This document shows positions 34,474 to 43,155 of a DNA stretch of 46,351 bases, piece by piece. How positions within the stretch are numbered: position 1 is the stretch's first letter; each line of letters opens with the position of its first letter. The stretch is from an uncultured Pseudomonadota bacterium (GTDB lineage Bacteria; Myxococcota_A; UBA796; SXON01). Made by a program: the position numbers and the translations under genes. Where the stretch lies: the NCBI GenBank assembly GCA_903844155.1, contig CAIMSU010000194.1, positions 1 through 46,351 of the forward strand. Direction: 5' to 3'. The notes beneath the pieces were generated by a model. The model made no database searches, had not been told where the DNA came from, and saw nothing but the letters and a program-made list of their open reading frames with translations.

Positions 34474-35135
34474 TTCCCGCCGGTGCGCGTGTAGCGGGCG
34501 ACCATGTAGATGGCGAGCGGTCCGGGGAGGGGGATCCACGACCGCTCCGCGACGTCGAAGCCGGACCCCAGGAGCACGGTGTGGAGATTCGACGCGTTGT
34601 GGACGTGAAAATGCCCGTCAAACCCCGCCATCCGACGCCCGAACTTGTATGCGCGGTTCTCGGTCGGCAAGCTGACGAGCAGGGAGCCGCCCGGCTTGAG
34701 CACGCGCCGAAACATCGCCAGCGTCGGCGCAGGCTCGTCGATGTGCTCGAGCACCTCAGCCGCGACCACCACATCCACGCTCGCGTCCGCGACCGTCGCA
34801 TCGACCTCCGGGGGTGTCAGCAAGGTCACGGCCTGCAGGTTGCGTCGGCTCTTCCACAGCTTTGCCGCCCCAAGGACGAGATCCACGCCGACGACCGCAC
34901 CCGCCTTCGTCAGCGCGGCCTCGAACAGTACGCCCGTCCCGCACCCGTAGTCCAGCACCGTCCCGCCCTGCGGACACACGCGCTCGAGCATCCGCGCGAC
35001 GACCTCTACGCGTCGCCAGGCCATCCAGCGCAATGCCGGATTCTTGTGGAGAAAGCTTGGGATTGCCATCTCATCACGATCCTCCGCGGCGAGGATCGCG
35101 CCCATCTCGCGGAGCGTTTCAGCGTCGATGCGCAT
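34470..35135 (-). CDS. Class I SAM-dependent methyltransferase
   Basis: A 221-residue methyltransferase of the Methyltransf_11/UbiG type. The SAM-binding glycine motif LDYGCGTGVLFE is at residues 61-72, with VVGVDLV as the acidic strand end and AAEVLEHIDEP as the post-II motif. The substrate could be a sugar, a lipid or a quinone. Its start (ATG 35135) lies inside the end of the GT2 gene (16-base overlap) and its stop overlaps the GT-C gene, so it is embedded in the glycan operon and a sugar O-methylation is the simplest idea (inference). Confidence 0.85.
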   Translation of the reverse strand: MRIDAETLREMGAILAAEDRDEMAIPSFLHKNPALRWMAWRRVEVVARMLERVCPQGGTVLDYGCGTGVLFEAALTKAGAVVGVDLVLGAAKLWKSRRNLQAVTLLTPPEVDATVADASVDVVVAAEVLEHIDEPAPTLAMFRRVLKPGGSLLVSLPTENRAYKFGRRMAGFDGHFHVHNASNLHTVLLGSGFDVAERSWIPLPGPLAIYMVARYTRTGGK

Positions 35136-36216
35136 CGTCGTCCTCCGGAGCAGGTGGCCGGGAGATGGGGACCTCGGCCGTCACCGGATCGGGCGTCGGC
35201 CCATCCGGCTCGCCCAGCCGCGGGAGATACCGGCGGATGAGGTACAATTGTCGCTCCTGCACGCTCCGCAGGCGCGCGATCATCTCCGCGACCTGGCCAA
35301 TGCCGAAGGTGATCGCCGCGAGGCCAAAAAGGAAGGCGGAGACGAAGCCGGCCCAGATGTGGGGGCTGAACTGCCCGGAGACGATGCGATGGCCGAGGAA
35401 GAAGGTCGCGAGCGCGAGCGAGAGCGCGAGGAAGAAGGCGGCGGTGTTGTTGAAGAGCACACCCGGCGAGTAGTCCCGGATGAAGCTGAACATGATGCCG
35501 ACGGTACGCTTGCCGTAGCGGAACAGGTTGGACGCGACCCGGCTCTGCCCATGCTCGCGCACCCCGCGCACGCGCATCGGCATCTCCTGCATGCGCAAGC
35601 CCTGGCGCGAAAGCACCAGAAAACTCTCCTGCGTGTACGTGAATTGCCCGAGCAGCACCAGGTGGAGCAGCGCCTCGCGGCTGTACGCGCGAAAGCCGCA
35701 GCTCACGTCTGCGAACCGCTGCCCGACCAGCCCGCTCACGATCCGCGACATCCCCCAGTTGCCCCACAGCTTCACCCGCGGCATCTCGGGCACCAACGCC
35801 GGATCCTTGAACCGGGACGCCGTCACGAAGTCTGCTCGCCCGTCCAGCACCGGCCGAGCCAGCGTCGGGATGTCCTCTGGCGAGAATTGCCCGTCCGAAT
35901 CGATGTTCACGGCGATGGTCACACCGCGCCGGATGGCCTCTGCCACGCCCGTTTGCAGCGCAGCGCCGACGCCGAGGTTTCGACCGTGGGAGAGCACCGA
36001 GGCCCCCGCCTTGAGCGCCAGAGCCACCGTCGCGTCCGTCGACCCATCGTCGATGACCAGGATCTCGACGCTCCCCACGCCCGGGATCGACCGCGGGATG
36101 CGCGCCAGGACGGCGGCGATCGACGCCTCTTCGTTCAGCGCTGGCATCATCACCAGCATGCGGTGGACGATCGCGTTGTTGGCGCCGGCGAAGCTGGGAT
36201 CGGGAGAGGACGGCAT
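35119..36216 (-). CDS. GT2-family polyprenyl-phosphate sugar synthase-like protein
   Basis: A 365-residue enzyme with a cytoplasmic GT2 domain (residues 18-240) and two C-terminal spans (about 260-285 and 295-320). It resembles dolichol-phosphate mannose synthase and ArnC/GtrB-type proteins: MMPALNEEASI, VIDDGST at 54-60, the RNLGVGAALQTG acceptor loop, and the metal-binding region NIDSDGQFSP (residues 104-113). It should move a sugar from a nucleotide donor onto a polyprenyl phosphate, which the GT-C proteins can then use outside. ATG 36216 has no good SD; ATG 36159 (MLVMMPALNEE) is an alternative start. The C-terminus overlaps the methyltransferase start. Confidence 0.87.
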   Translation of the reverse strand: MPSSPDPSFAGANNAIVHRMLVMMPALNEEASIAAVLARIPRSIPGVGSVEILVIDDGSTDATVALALKAGASVLSHGRNLGVGAALQTGVAEAIRRGVTIAVNIDSDGQFSPEDIPTLARPVLDGRADFVTASRFKDPALVPEMPRVKLWGNWGMSRIVSGLVGQRFADVSCGFRAYSREALLHLVLLGQFTYTQESFLVLSRQGLRMQEMPMRVRGVREHGQSRVASNLFRYGKRTVGIMFSFIRDYSPGVLFNNTAAFFLALSLALATFFLGHRIVSGQFSPHIWAGFVSAFLFGLAAITFGIGQVAEMIARLRSVQERQLYLIRRYLPRLGEPDGPTPDPVTAEVPISRPPAPEDDDAHRR

Positions 36217-36239
36217 CGGGCGCGAGGGCTAACCGACTG

Positions 36240-37655
36240 TCAAGGCGATGGGGACACCGGGGGCGCCGAGCCATCCCCCGCGGGTGGGGCATCCGGCACA
36301 GGCTCCGGCGGCTGGGCTGCGTCCGTGCCCGGCGCGGGGTCCGGAGGGCTGGCTTGAGGGTCCGGTCCTTGCGCAGCCGCCCCCGACCCCTCCGAGCGGG
36401 CACCGACCGACTGTGCCGGCGCCACCCGCGCCCGCGCGCGCTCGATCTGGTGCAACGTCTCCTCGGGCATCGTCAGCCGGGGCGAGTAGTAGAGCTTGGC
36501 CTGCTCGCTCGCGATCCACCCGATCCGTGCGGCCGTGTCGTACCCGATCCGCACGTCGAACAGGCTCTGCACCTCGCTCTCCTCGGTCGGGCCGGTGGGC
36601 CGATCGACCGCCATCAGCTCGGCCCAATGCTGGGGCCAGAGCGGCGTCGCGAACGGCTCGACGTACCCCTCCGGCCAGTGGGAAAGGAAGCTGCCCTCAT
36701 CGTAGTTGTCGACCGCCCCGAGGATGTGACAGAGCTCGTGGGCAACGCTGACAACGGAGTATCCAAGGTTCGGCTCATCCGTCGACAAAAAGGCAATTCC
36801 AACGCGGCCCTTTCGCGAGCCCCTGGAGTCTCCGGCCACGTCACCGCTCGCGTTTGACCACACCACGTACATCCGCGCGCCGAAGTCGTCCGGCTCGATG
36901 CCCTCATCCCGGGCGAGCCCGTGGAAGTACCGCGGGTACTGCCACGCCGTCCAGAGCAGCTTCCACCAGGGCGGCTCGCGATCGAGCACGACCGGAGGGT
37001 GTACTTGCGTTGCGAAGGGACCGCGGATGGTGACGGAGATGGGGGCGTCGCCGCCCCCGGTGTACCGGGTGTACTCCTGCTGGTAGAACGCGCCAATGTC
37101 GTAGAGCGAGCGTCCCGCGCCGTCGTCCGGCTGGTTCATGGCCAGCAGCGCAGGGCTGGCCATCAGCTCCGGCGGGGCGAACTCCACGATGACGACCTTT
37201 ACGGGCGGCACCAGCGCATCCGCCTCACGTCGCAAGTAGGAGGCGACCTCGAACAGGAAGACCGAGAACAGGAAGATCGCGAACAGGTTTCGCAACCGGC
37301 GGGCACGGCGGAGCTCGGTGGCGCGCTGCCGACAGTTCGGGCAGATAGCGGCGCCGCGCGAGGCCGCCCGACACTCCGCGCAGATTGGCCGGTCACAAAG
37401 GGCGCAATTCCGGCCCGCAATCTCCGCGGGATGCGTCTCGCACGCGGTGCCCTCGGGCATCACGGCGGCGTCAGCGCCGACGGCCCGGAGCTGGTCGACC
37501 AGGTCCGTTGCAGCCTGCCAGGAGAGCTCGCCTTTCAAGGAGCGCGGCAGTCCCGCAGGCGCCGAGCCGCCGATCGCATCGATCACGGCGTGCGCATCGG
37601 CCGTTGCGGGCGCTCGCGCGAGCACCACCCGCCAGATGCCGGAGCGCCGCGTCAC
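36240..37655 (-). CDS. L7/L12-like domain, zinc finger, membrane span and metzincin-type protease fusion
   Basis: A 471-residue protein with an unusual order of parts. Residues 1-60 resemble the C-terminal domain of ribosomal protein L7/L12 (WRVVLARAPATADAHAVIDAIGG, DLVDQLRAVGADAAV). Residues 70-105 form a B-box-like zinc finger (CETHP, CALCDRPICAEC, CPNC). A single span lies at about 122-140 (LFAIFLFSVFLFEVAS). The outer part contains HELCHILGAVD at residues 306-316, an HExxHxxGxxD metzincin motif with Asp as third ligand, as in snapalysin. The last 100 residues are Pro/Ala-rich. Start GTG 37655 lies one base after the upstream stop. Probably a membrane-bound zinc endopeptidase controlled from the cytoplasm (inference). 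Confidence 0.8.
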   Translation of the reverse strand: MTRRSGIWRVVLARAPATADAHAVIDAIGGSAPAGLPRSLKGELSWQAATDLVDQLRAVGADAAVMPEGTACETHPAEIAGRNCALCDRPICAECRAASRGAAICPNCRQRATELRRARRLRNLFAIFLFSVFLFEVASYLRREADALVPPVKVVIVEFAPPELMASPALLAMNQPDDGAGRSLYDIGAFYQQEYTRYTGGGDAPISVTIRGPFATQVHPPVVLDREPPWWKLLWTAWQYPRYFHGLARDEGIEPDDFGARMYVVWSNASGDVAGDSRGSRKGRVGIAFLSTDEPNLGYSVVSVAHELCHILGAVDNYDEGSFLSHWPEGYVEPFATPLWPQHWAELMAVDRPTGPTEESEVQSLFDVRIGYDTAARIGWIASEQAKLYYSPRLTMPEETLHQIERARARVAPAQSVGARSEGSGAAAQGPDPQASPPDPAPGTDAAQPPEPVPDAPPAGDGSAPPVSPSP

Positions 37656-37656
37656 C

Positions 37657-38718
37657 CTAGCTGCCGCAGTCGACCATCTGCACGTCGTACGCGATCGCAG
37701 GCGTGACTCCGGAGACGGCAACGTGGTAGGTCTTTCCCGCCGCGCTCTTCCAGCCGCTGGGCACGAACCGGATCGCGTAGTTGCTCCCATAGTAGGCATC
37801 AAGCTGCGTCACGGTGACCGCCTTGGAGGAGCCGCCTTCCGTGACCGTCACGCTCGCTCGTCCGAGATCGATGGTGTCCGACTGGATGCTCCACCCCACG
37901 GTGTCGACGCCGTCCGTCCCCGTCCCCATCGCGGAGAGCGGGAAGGGGCCCGCGGAGGGCCACGCGGTGTACGCGGCCCCGTCGGCACCGGTCCCATAGA
38001 GCACCCACATGCACGAGAAGCTGCTCGTCGAGCCGACCCCCATCGGCCCGAGCGTGTTCGAGAGGATCCAGCGTCGGTGCCCGAGGGACGTGGAATTCCC
38101 GCTCCCGAAGTCCTCCATGTACAGGTCCACCGCCTCAACGGCGGCGGTGGTCGCGATGTTGGACTTTCCGGCGGCATCCGCCCCCGTGGCATCGTAGCAA
38201 GTCCAGGTTGAATCTGGGGTATGGGAAAGGGAGCCGTGCGCATCCTCCATCAACGCGCACTCTTGCGCCGCCGCGTTCCGGGTGTCGTCGAGCGTGACGG
38301 CGGGGAGATCGGCGAGCCACCGATAGAGGTTCACCTGCGTGAGGACCCGGCCGCGCCACGCCGCGTCCATGTCGCCCGCATCGCACGTCGAGACCTTGCC
38401 GTGCCAGGTACCTTCGGAGAGATCGGCACGGTCAGCGGTCCACCGGGCGCACATCGCCGCGCCGTCGCTCCCCGTGTCTGCATCGGTGTCGGTGTCGGTG
38501 TCCGTGTCGGTGTCGGTGTCCGTGTCGGTGTCGGTGTCCGTGTCCGTGTCGGTGTCCGTGTCCGCGGAGGTGTCCGCGGTGGAGGCCGAATCACCCGACC
38601 GAACGGGCCGCTCCTTGCGGGGGACGGGACCGCTGGCGGTGTCGACGCACCCGGCGGCGAGGAGCATGGCCACGAGACCGGCGGAGCAGATGAGGCGGGT
38701 GGACGGACGAGGGCGCAT
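37657..38718 (-). CDS. Lipoprotein with CAP/SCP-family domain
   Basis: A 353-residue lipoprotein: signal peptide with lipobox MLLAAGC, then a disordered region containing a long Thr-Asp repeat (residues about 53-78). From about residue 120 it resembles the CAP (SCP/PR-1) fold: RVLTQVNLYRWLADLPAVTLDD, AAQECALMEDAHGSLSH with a candidate His, and GHRRWILS, a typical CAP signature with a second His. CAP proteins bind or cleave extracellular ligands; some bacterial members need both histidines. The C-terminal 100 residues are beta-rich (VTVTEGGSSKAVTVTQL). ATG 38718 follows GGAGG. It is the first gene of the - strand block and probably has its promoter in the 77 bases shared with the divergent gene. 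Confidence 0.85.
   Translation of the reverse strand: MRPRPSTRLICSAGLVAMLLAAGCVDTASGPVPRKERPVRSGDSASTADTSADTDTDTDTDTDTDTDTDTDTDTDTDTDADTGSDGAAMCARWTADRADLSEGTWHGKVSTCDAGDMDAAWRGRVLTQVNLYRWLADLPAVTLDDTRNAAAQECALMEDAHGSLSHTPDSTWTCYDATGADAAGKSNIATTAAVEAVDLYMEDFGSGNSTSLGHRRWILSNTLGPMGVGSTSSFSCMWVLYGTGADGAAYTAWPSAGPFPLSAMGTGTDGVDTVGWSIQSDTIDLGRASVTVTEGGSSKAVTVTQLDAYYGSNYAIRFVPSGWKSAAGKTYHVAVSGVTPAIAYDVQMVDCGS
38485..38562. repeat. Hexanucleotide repeat GGTGTC/CGTGTC inside the CAP lipoprotein gene
   Basis: About thirteen 6-base units, GGTGTC or CGTGTC, stand in tandem. On the coding strand they give GACACC or GACACG, a run of Asp-Thr. Units differ only at one position, the signature of slippage. 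Changes in unit number would keep frame, because each unit encodes two residues. Confidence 0.9.
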
Positions 38719-38795
38719 CTCCTCCGGTATCCTGACGGACCGTGACGAGCCGCGGGCTGACCCCGCCCCACCGGGCGTGCTTACATTGCGGTGCC

Positions 38796-39764
38796 ATGCC
38801 GTTTGCGCCCATTGCCCTGTCCATGTCCCTGGCGCTCACCGCCCTCCTGCCGTCGGCCGCCGCGTATGAGACCGACCAGATCACCGACCGCCTGCTCCCG
38901 CTCCGTGATGCGGGCGTCGAGGCCGACGGCGAGGTCGCCAGGCGCCTGTCGGCGGCAATCCAGCGGACGAACCAGCAAACCGGCTGTCGCGCCACGACCG
39001 AAGTCACACGACGCACCCTCGCCGAAAAGATCTACGACCAGATGGCGTTTCCGACGTACGTGAAGGGTCGGGGCGAGCTGGCCGGGCTCGGGTATGGTGC
39101 CTACGCGGCCTGGCTGGAGACGTCGCCCAGCGTCGACCGTCGCAGCGTCGAGTACTACGGCGACATCTACGCCCGCACGCGCCCGCAGGACTCCCTGGTA
39201 CTGAGCACCGTCGGCGTCTGCAGCACCATTCTCCTCGCGGGAAGGTTGATGGGGACGGACAAGCCGGACCACTTCTGGGCGCAGGGGTACGAATACCTCC
39301 TCGCCTCCCACCACGGTCTCAACGACGACGACGCCATCGCGTGGGGCGACGCAAGTGAGAAGGGCGCCTACGGCTTTGCGACCTCCGGAGTCTACAGCTA
39401 CGCGGATCTGGCTGCGAACTGGGAGGGCTACCAGTTCTACAAGGCGTTGCTGACCGATGACAGCCCGCTGGAGCGCGGCGGCGACGGCTGCGTGGTTCTG
39501 GCCCGGCCGTTCCGCTGGGCGGACTGGATCACCGATGCGCTGGATGAGGTGCTGAACCCGCCGCAGTACGTGGAGCGCGTGGAGACGGCCGTACGCGCGC
39601 AGCTCGCCGGGGAGCGCACGACACTCTGTGCGGCGTACAAGGTCTGGGGGCGGACCGCGGAGGCGCAGCGCGCGAAGGTCATCGTGGCCGAGGCGCCGCA
39701 CCTCTCACCGCTCGCGCCCCCCCGGGAGGACGAATGGCAGTTGGACGCGCTGTGCGCCTCATGA
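38796..39764 (+). CDS. Periplasmic protein with [13 protein letters not shown] motif
   Basis: A 322-residue protein with a signal peptide ([23 protein letters not shown], cleavage near residue 23) and no further span except one mildly hydrophobic helix ([18 protein letters not shown]). The motif [15 protein letters not shown] followed by [21 protein letters not shown] recurs, as I recall, in uncharacterised secreted proteins of Gram-negative bacteria; I know no function. ATG 38796 fits the signal peptide; an earlier GTG at 38742 would put 18 residues before it. It converges with the hybrid kinase, overlapping its 3' end by 6 bases. Confidence 0.78.
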   Translation: MPFAPIALSMSLALTALLPSAAAYETDQITDRLLPLRDAGVEADGEVARRLSAAIQRTNQQTGCRATTEVTRRTLAEKIYDQMAFPTYVKGRGELAGLGYGAYAAWLETSPSVDRRSVEYYGDIYARTRPQDSLVLSTVGVCSTILLAGRLMGTDKPDHFWAQGYEYLLASHHGLNDDDAIAWGDASEKGAYGFATSGVYSYADLAANWEGYQFYKALLTDDSPLERGGDGCVVLARPFRWADWITDALDEVLNPPQYVERVETAVRAQLAGERTTLCAAYKVWGRTAEAQRAKVIVAEAPHLSPLAPPREDEWQLDALCAS

Positions 39765-41843
39765 CTCCGGGGTAAGCGGCGCGGGAGGCGGGTGGACGAG
39801 CGCCCGAAGCGCCTTGAGCGTGATCGGCTTGGTCACGTACGCGTTCATGCCCGCGGCCAGTCCCCGCTCGCGGGCCTCAGCCGTCGCCGCGCCGGAGAGC
39901 CCGCACATCCGCAAGCTCGGGCCGTGTTCGGCGCGCAGCCGCCGGGCAAGGGTGTAGCCGTCCACGCCGGGCATGTGAACGTCGAGCAACACGAGATCCC
40001 AGGCCTCCAGCCGTGCCTCCACAAGCGCCCGCTCAGCGTCTGCGCAGTGGCGCACCCGGCACCCGATGTGCTCCAGCATCGCGAGGACCACGGCGGCGAC
40101 AGCGGGATCGTCGTCGACCACGAGCACCTTCGGGCCCCCGGCCACAGCACCCCGGGTTGGCGCATCCGGGGGCAAGCTCACCGGGCCGGCCGACGGGAAC
40201 GGAAGCCGGACCGTGAAAACCGTGCCAATCCGGGGTGTCGACTGCACCGCGACGTCCCCGCCCATCGCCGTCAAGAGCTCGCGGGCGATGAAGAGGCCCA
40301 GGCCGGCGCCGCCGTAGGCGCGGGTGGTCGAAGAGTCCGCCTGAACGAACGGCTCGAAGATGCGGGCGACGACCTCCGGCGCCATGCCGATTCCGGTGTC
40401 CTCCACCTCGAATCGGACGCCCACGGGATCCGGCTCGATCCGAAGCGTGACCGAGCCTTGCGCCGTGAACTTCAGGGCGTTCGTCAACAGGTTGACCAGC
40501 ACCTGGCGCACCCTCGACAGGTCCCCGAGCCCGCGCGCGGGAACGCCATCGCCCCAGACCACGGTGAGCGTCAGGCCGCGGGCCTCCGCGCGCAGACCGA
40601 CGAGGGCACGGAGCTGGTGGACGAGCGCCTGCGTTTCGATGACCTCGCGCACCAGCGTCAACCGGCCGGACTCGATTCGCGACAAGTCGAGGACGTCCTC
40701 GACGACCGCAAGCAGCGCGCGCGAGCTCGACGACGCCATCTCCACCAGCCGGCTTTGCTGGGCGTCGAGTCGGGTCTCGCGCAGCAATTCGACAGCCCCG
40801 AGGGCAGCTGTCAACGGTGTCCGCATCTCGTGGCTCATGACCGCCACAAACTGGGACTTCATCTTCGACGCCGCTTCGGCGGCGCGGGTGGCCTCCCGCA
40901 GCGCCGCATTCTCGGCGTCCCGGGCCACGGCGAGGCGCTGCGCCTCCTGCACGTCCAGACGCGCGCGGAGGTTGGTGATGTGATGCGTCAACTCCTCTCC
41001 CGCGAGCGCCTCGCGCAACCCGGCCGCCTGCCGCGCGAGGCCGTAGGCCGCCTCCCAGGCCCCGTCCGCTGCTCGCACCCGCGCGGAGAGGTCGACGAGG
41101 TCCGCATCGTGTTTGCGCAGCCCGATGAGCGCCGCCAACGCCAACCCCTCGCGAATCTCGGCACGCGCCCGGTCGGTGTCCCCCCGCGCGAGCGCCAGGC
41201 GAGCCAACGACACCCGCGAGCCGACGATTCCGCGGCGATGCAACGCCACAACCCGCAGCCCAAAGGCGCGTGACGCCTCCTGCCAGGCCCCCTCCACATC
41301 GCCCTCGGCCTCCAGCGCGTCTGCGAGGTTCGCCAGGACGTTGGCCTGGAACACGCGGTCGCCTGCGGCCTCCACAAACGGCAACGCCCGATGGTAGAGC
41401 GCGATGGCCGTCGCCCGCTGCCCCTCCTCTTCCGCGACGAGCCCGAGGCTGTTCAGCGTGTTCCCGATCGCGCGCGCGTTCCCCGAGGCCTCGAAGATGG
41501 GCAGCACGGCCTCAAAATCGGCACGGGCACGCTCGAGATCGTGGATCCGCCAGTGCACGAGCCCGAGGTTGCTCCGGGCTCGGGCGCCTCCATCAACGTC
41601 CCCCGCGCGCACGAACCCGTCCGCCGCCGCCACGAAGTGCTCAGCCGCCCGGCCGTAGTCGCCCCGTTCGAGGTGGACCGACCCGGTCACGTTGTCCGCG
41701 TCCGCCCGGGCAGACTCGTCGCCGACCGCTTGGAACCCCGAGCGCGCGGCCTCCGCTTCCGCGAGCGCCGCGTCGTACCGCCCCTCCTGGAACGCAGCCC
41801 GCGCTGCCGCGAGACGCAATGCTGGCCCGAGTACCGCTTCCAT
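39759..41843 (-). CDS. Cytoplasmic TPR hybrid histidine kinase with receiver domain
   Basis: A 694-residue kinase without membrane spans. Residues 1-300 are TPR repeats ([52 protein letters not shown]), the probable input surface. A short coiled coil leads to the HisKA dimerisation helix with His338 in MSHEMRTP, an HATPase domain with N-box [14 protein letters not shown] and [10 protein letters not shown], and a C-terminal receiver with phospho-acceptor Asp621 (LLDVHMPG), acidic pair VVDDD and Lys in TKPI. All catalytic residues are present. ATG 41843 has GGGAG four bases upstream. It is divergent from pilC across 85 bases; a link to pilus control is inferred from position only. Confidence 0.88.
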   Translation of the reverse strand: MEAVLGPALRLAAARAAFQEGRYDAALAEAEAARSGFQAVGDESARADADNVTGSVHLERGDYGRAAEHFVAAADGFVRAGDVDGGARARSNLGLVHWRIHDLERARADFEAVLPIFEASGNARAIGNTLNSLGLVAEEEGQRATAIALYHRALPFVEAAGDRVFQANVLANLADALEAEGDVEGAWQEASRAFGLRVVALHRRGIVGSRVSLARLALARGDTDRARAEIREGLALAALIGLRKHDADLVDLSARVRAADGAWEAAYGLARQAAGLREALAGEELTHHITNLRARLDVQEAQRLAVARDAENAALREATRAAEAASKMKSQFVAVMSHEMRTPLTAALGAVELLRETRLDAQQSRLVEMASSSSRALLAVVEDVLDLSRIESGRLTLVREVIETQALVHQLRALVGLRAEARGLTLTVVWGDGVPARGLGDLSRVRQVLVNLLTNALKFTAQGSVTLRIEPDPVGVRFEVEDTGIGMAPEVVARIFEPFVQADSSTTRAYGGAGLGLFIARELLTAMGGDVAVQSTPRIGTVFTVRLPFPSAGPVSLPPDAPTRGAVAGGPKVLVVDDDPAVAAVVLAMLEHIGCRVRHCADAERALVEARLEAWDLVLLDVHMPGVDGYTLARRLRAEHGPSLRMCGLSGAATAEARERGLAAGMNAYVTKPITLKALRALVHPPPAPLTPES

Positions 41844-41928
41844 GGTGCTCCCGGCCGGAACATAGCAACGGTCCGCCATTCGTGTATGATACGGCTCTGA
41901 TCTTCCCGTCCGAACAGGAGCAGGTTCC
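41844..41928. promoter_or_regulatory. Divergent control region between the hybrid kinase and pilC
   Basis: The 85-base gap holds TATGAT at 41885-41890, a plausible -10 box for pilC with only a weak -35 partner, and the pilC SD GGAG ten bases before ATG 41929. No sigma-54 type GG/GC pair at the right spacing is visible here. The kinase SD GGGAG lies at its left edge. Confidence 0.4.
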
Positions 41929-43143
41929 ATGGCACAGTTCAAATACGAAGGTCGGTCCGCGAACGGCGAAGTTCGAAATGGAACGATCGAGGCGAAGGAT
42001 CAGGCGACGGCCCGGGCCTCGTTGCGCGAGCAGCGCATCACCGCCAACACCATCGTCGAGGCAAAGGGGATGAGCCGGGAGTTGAAGCTCCCGGCGTTCT
42101 TCGACCCGTCGATCACCACGCGCGACCTCGTCATCTTCACCCGACAGTTCGCGACCATGATCGACTCGGGCCTGCCCCTGGTGCAGTGTCTGGAGATCCA
42201 GTCGTCGCAAGCGGAGAACCCGACGCTTCGCAACCAGCTCAAGGTGATCAAGGACAAGGTCGAGTCCGGCTCGACCTTCGCAGAGGCTCTGAAGACCTAT
42301 CCGCGCACGTTCGACGACCTGTTCGTCAACCTCGTCGCGGCCGGCGAGGTCGGCGGCATGCTCGACACGATCATGACCCGACTGGCGTCCTACCTGGAAA
42401 AGAGCCAGAAGCTCATCCGGCAGGTCAAGGGCGCGATGACCTACCCGGTCATCGTCATCGTCGTCATGGCGATCGTCACCACCATCCTCCTCGTGAAGGT
42501 CGTCCCGACCTTCGAGACCATGTTCGCGGGCATGGGCGCCCAGCTCCCGGCACCCACGCTCTTCGTCCTGTGGCTCTCCAAGTTCCTCCAGGCCAACTTC
42601 GTCTACATCGGCGTGGGCATCTTCGCGGTCGTCTGGGGCACCCGCCGGTGGTACGCCACCACGAGCGGGCGACTTGTCCTCGACCGGCTGCTCCTCGCGC
42701 TCCCCGTCTTCGGGGACGTGATCAAGAAGGTCGCCGTCGCACGGTTCTGCCGCACGCTGTCGACGATGCTGAGCTCCGGCGTGCCCATCATCGAGGCCCT
42801 CGGGATCTGCGGGCGCACGGCCGGAAACGTCATCATCGAGAACGCGATCACGGCGGTGACCGTCAGCATCAGCGAGGGCCGGACGATCTCGGAGCCGCTC
42901 GCGGAGTCAAAAGTGTTCCCGCAGATGGTCTGTCAGATGATCAGCGTTGGCGAGGCCACGGGCGCGCTCGACACGATGCTCGGGAAGATCGCCGACTTCT
43001 ACGACGAGGAGGTCGACGTTGCCGTGGAGTCGATGACCGCGATGATGGAGCCGATGATCATGGCGTTGATGGGCATCATCGTCGGGGGTCTGGTCATCGC
43101 CATGTACATGCCGATCTTCGAGATGGCGACGCATATCAACTAG
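41929..43143 (+). CDS. pilC: Type IV pilus inner-membrane platform protein PilC
   Basis: A 404-residue GspF/PilC-family protein of the inner membrane that couples the pilus ATPases to pilin assembly. Two T2SSF domains are visible (residues about 68-190 and 270-395): [42 protein letters not shown], and [21 protein letters not shown] with [21 protein letters not shown]. Three spans occur, around 170-195, 215-235 and 370-398, ending at [14 protein letters not shown]. The genes pilB and pilT, which often precede pilC, are not here. ATG 41929 has GGAG at 10 bases. pilS follows 12 bases after the stop. Confidence 0.95.
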   Translation: MAQFKYEGRSANGEVRNGTIEAKDQATARASLREQRITANTIVEAKGMSRELKLPAFFDPSITTRDLVIFTRQFATMIDSGLPLVQCLEIQSSQAENPTLRNQLKVIKDKVESGSTFAEALKTYPRTFDDLFVNLVAAGEVGGMLDTIMTRLASYLEKSQKLIRQVKGAMTYPVIVIVVMAIVTTILLVKVVPTFETMFAGMGAQLPAPTLFVLWLSKFLQANFVYIGVGIFAVVWGTRRWYATTSGRLVLDRLLLALPVFGDVIKKVAVARFCRTLSTMLSSGVPIIEALGICGRTAGNVIIENAITAVTVSISEGRTISEPLAESKVFPQMVCQMISVGEATGALDTMLGKIADFYDEEVDVAVESMTAMMEPMIMALMGIIVGGLVIAMYMPIFEMATHIN

Positions 43144-43155
43144 TGCCGTGGCTTC

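Noticed and set aside
38485-38562. Tandem repeats as a CRISPR array
   Set aside because: Units are six bases without spacers and encode Thr-Asp in frame.
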